Shown: positions 63,970 through 64,000 of the stretch, piece by piece
Layout: each line of letters opens with the position of its first letter
Position numbering within the stretch: position 1 is the first letter of the stretch
Assembly: GCA_951640165.1 (NCBI GenBank)
Contig: OX621260.1
Span: 25,934,001-25,998,000, forward strand
DNA: 64,000 nucleotides
Direction of reading: 5' to 3'
Source of the DNA: Pseudoips prasinana
Lineage: Eukaryota; Arthropoda; Insecta; Lepidoptera; Nolidae
Program-made: the position numbers and the translations under genes
Notes under the pieces: generated by a model
The model's database searches: none
What the model saw: the letters and a program-made list of their open reading frames with translations, nothing else
What the model was told of the DNA's origin: nothing

Positions 63970-64000
63970 TACATATGGCCATAACGCATTTTAAAGATGT

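Overview
This window looks like lepidopteran (moth or butterfly) nuclear DNA: AT-rich, with no intact host gene that I can recognise. It is dense with repeat types typical of Lepidoptera. These include short Helitrons ending in a hairpin plus CTAG, tRNA-headed SINEs, RTE-like, CR1-like and jockey-like LINE fragments, and fold-back MITEs. It reads as a gene desert or the inside of a very large intron. All recognisable protein-coding traces are decayed retrotransposon ORFs. The species cannot be told from the sequence alone.

Layout. 0-8 kb: LINE and SINE debris, a CR1-like ORF1/ORF2 junction, two copies of a ~0.5 kb retroposon ('Z') and Helitrons. 8-15 kb: mostly single-copy sequence with GC-richer islands, plus fold-back MITEs. 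15-19 kb: 5S-rRNA-like SINEs, Lep1-like Helitron pieces and a hAT-like MITE. 19.1-20.0 kb: a minisatellite of 21 units of 41 bp in exact phase. 20-25 kb: single-copy GC-rich islands, then more repeats. 25.06-28.56 kb: a hAT-type element with 15-bp inverted termini and an 8-bp target duplication, carrying a wrecked RTE LINE. 28.5-38 kb: SINEs, LINE tails and MITEs. 38-43.5 kb: five Helitrons and a GT-repeat element. 43.7-44.2 kb: a large fold-back. 45 kb: a perfect 139-bp tandem duplication. 46.6-51 kb: nested retroposons. 51-64 kb: more 5S-SINEs, a Z retroposon with a 36-bp target duplication, twin perfect hairpins, and SINEs split by later insertions.

The most notable signal is a SINE family whose head matches the internal promoter region of 5S rRNA (eight copies plus a loose 3' end). 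Its body shares a block with a tRNA-headed SINE, which suggests modular exchange of Pol III promoters. Other highlights are the 135-bp TA-flanked fold-back MITE (seven copies plus one half copy), the hAT/RTE nest and the 451-bp fold-back. The non-repeat GC-rich islands are the best candidates for conserved regulatory DNA. Family assignments come from motif recognition by eye, not from database searches.
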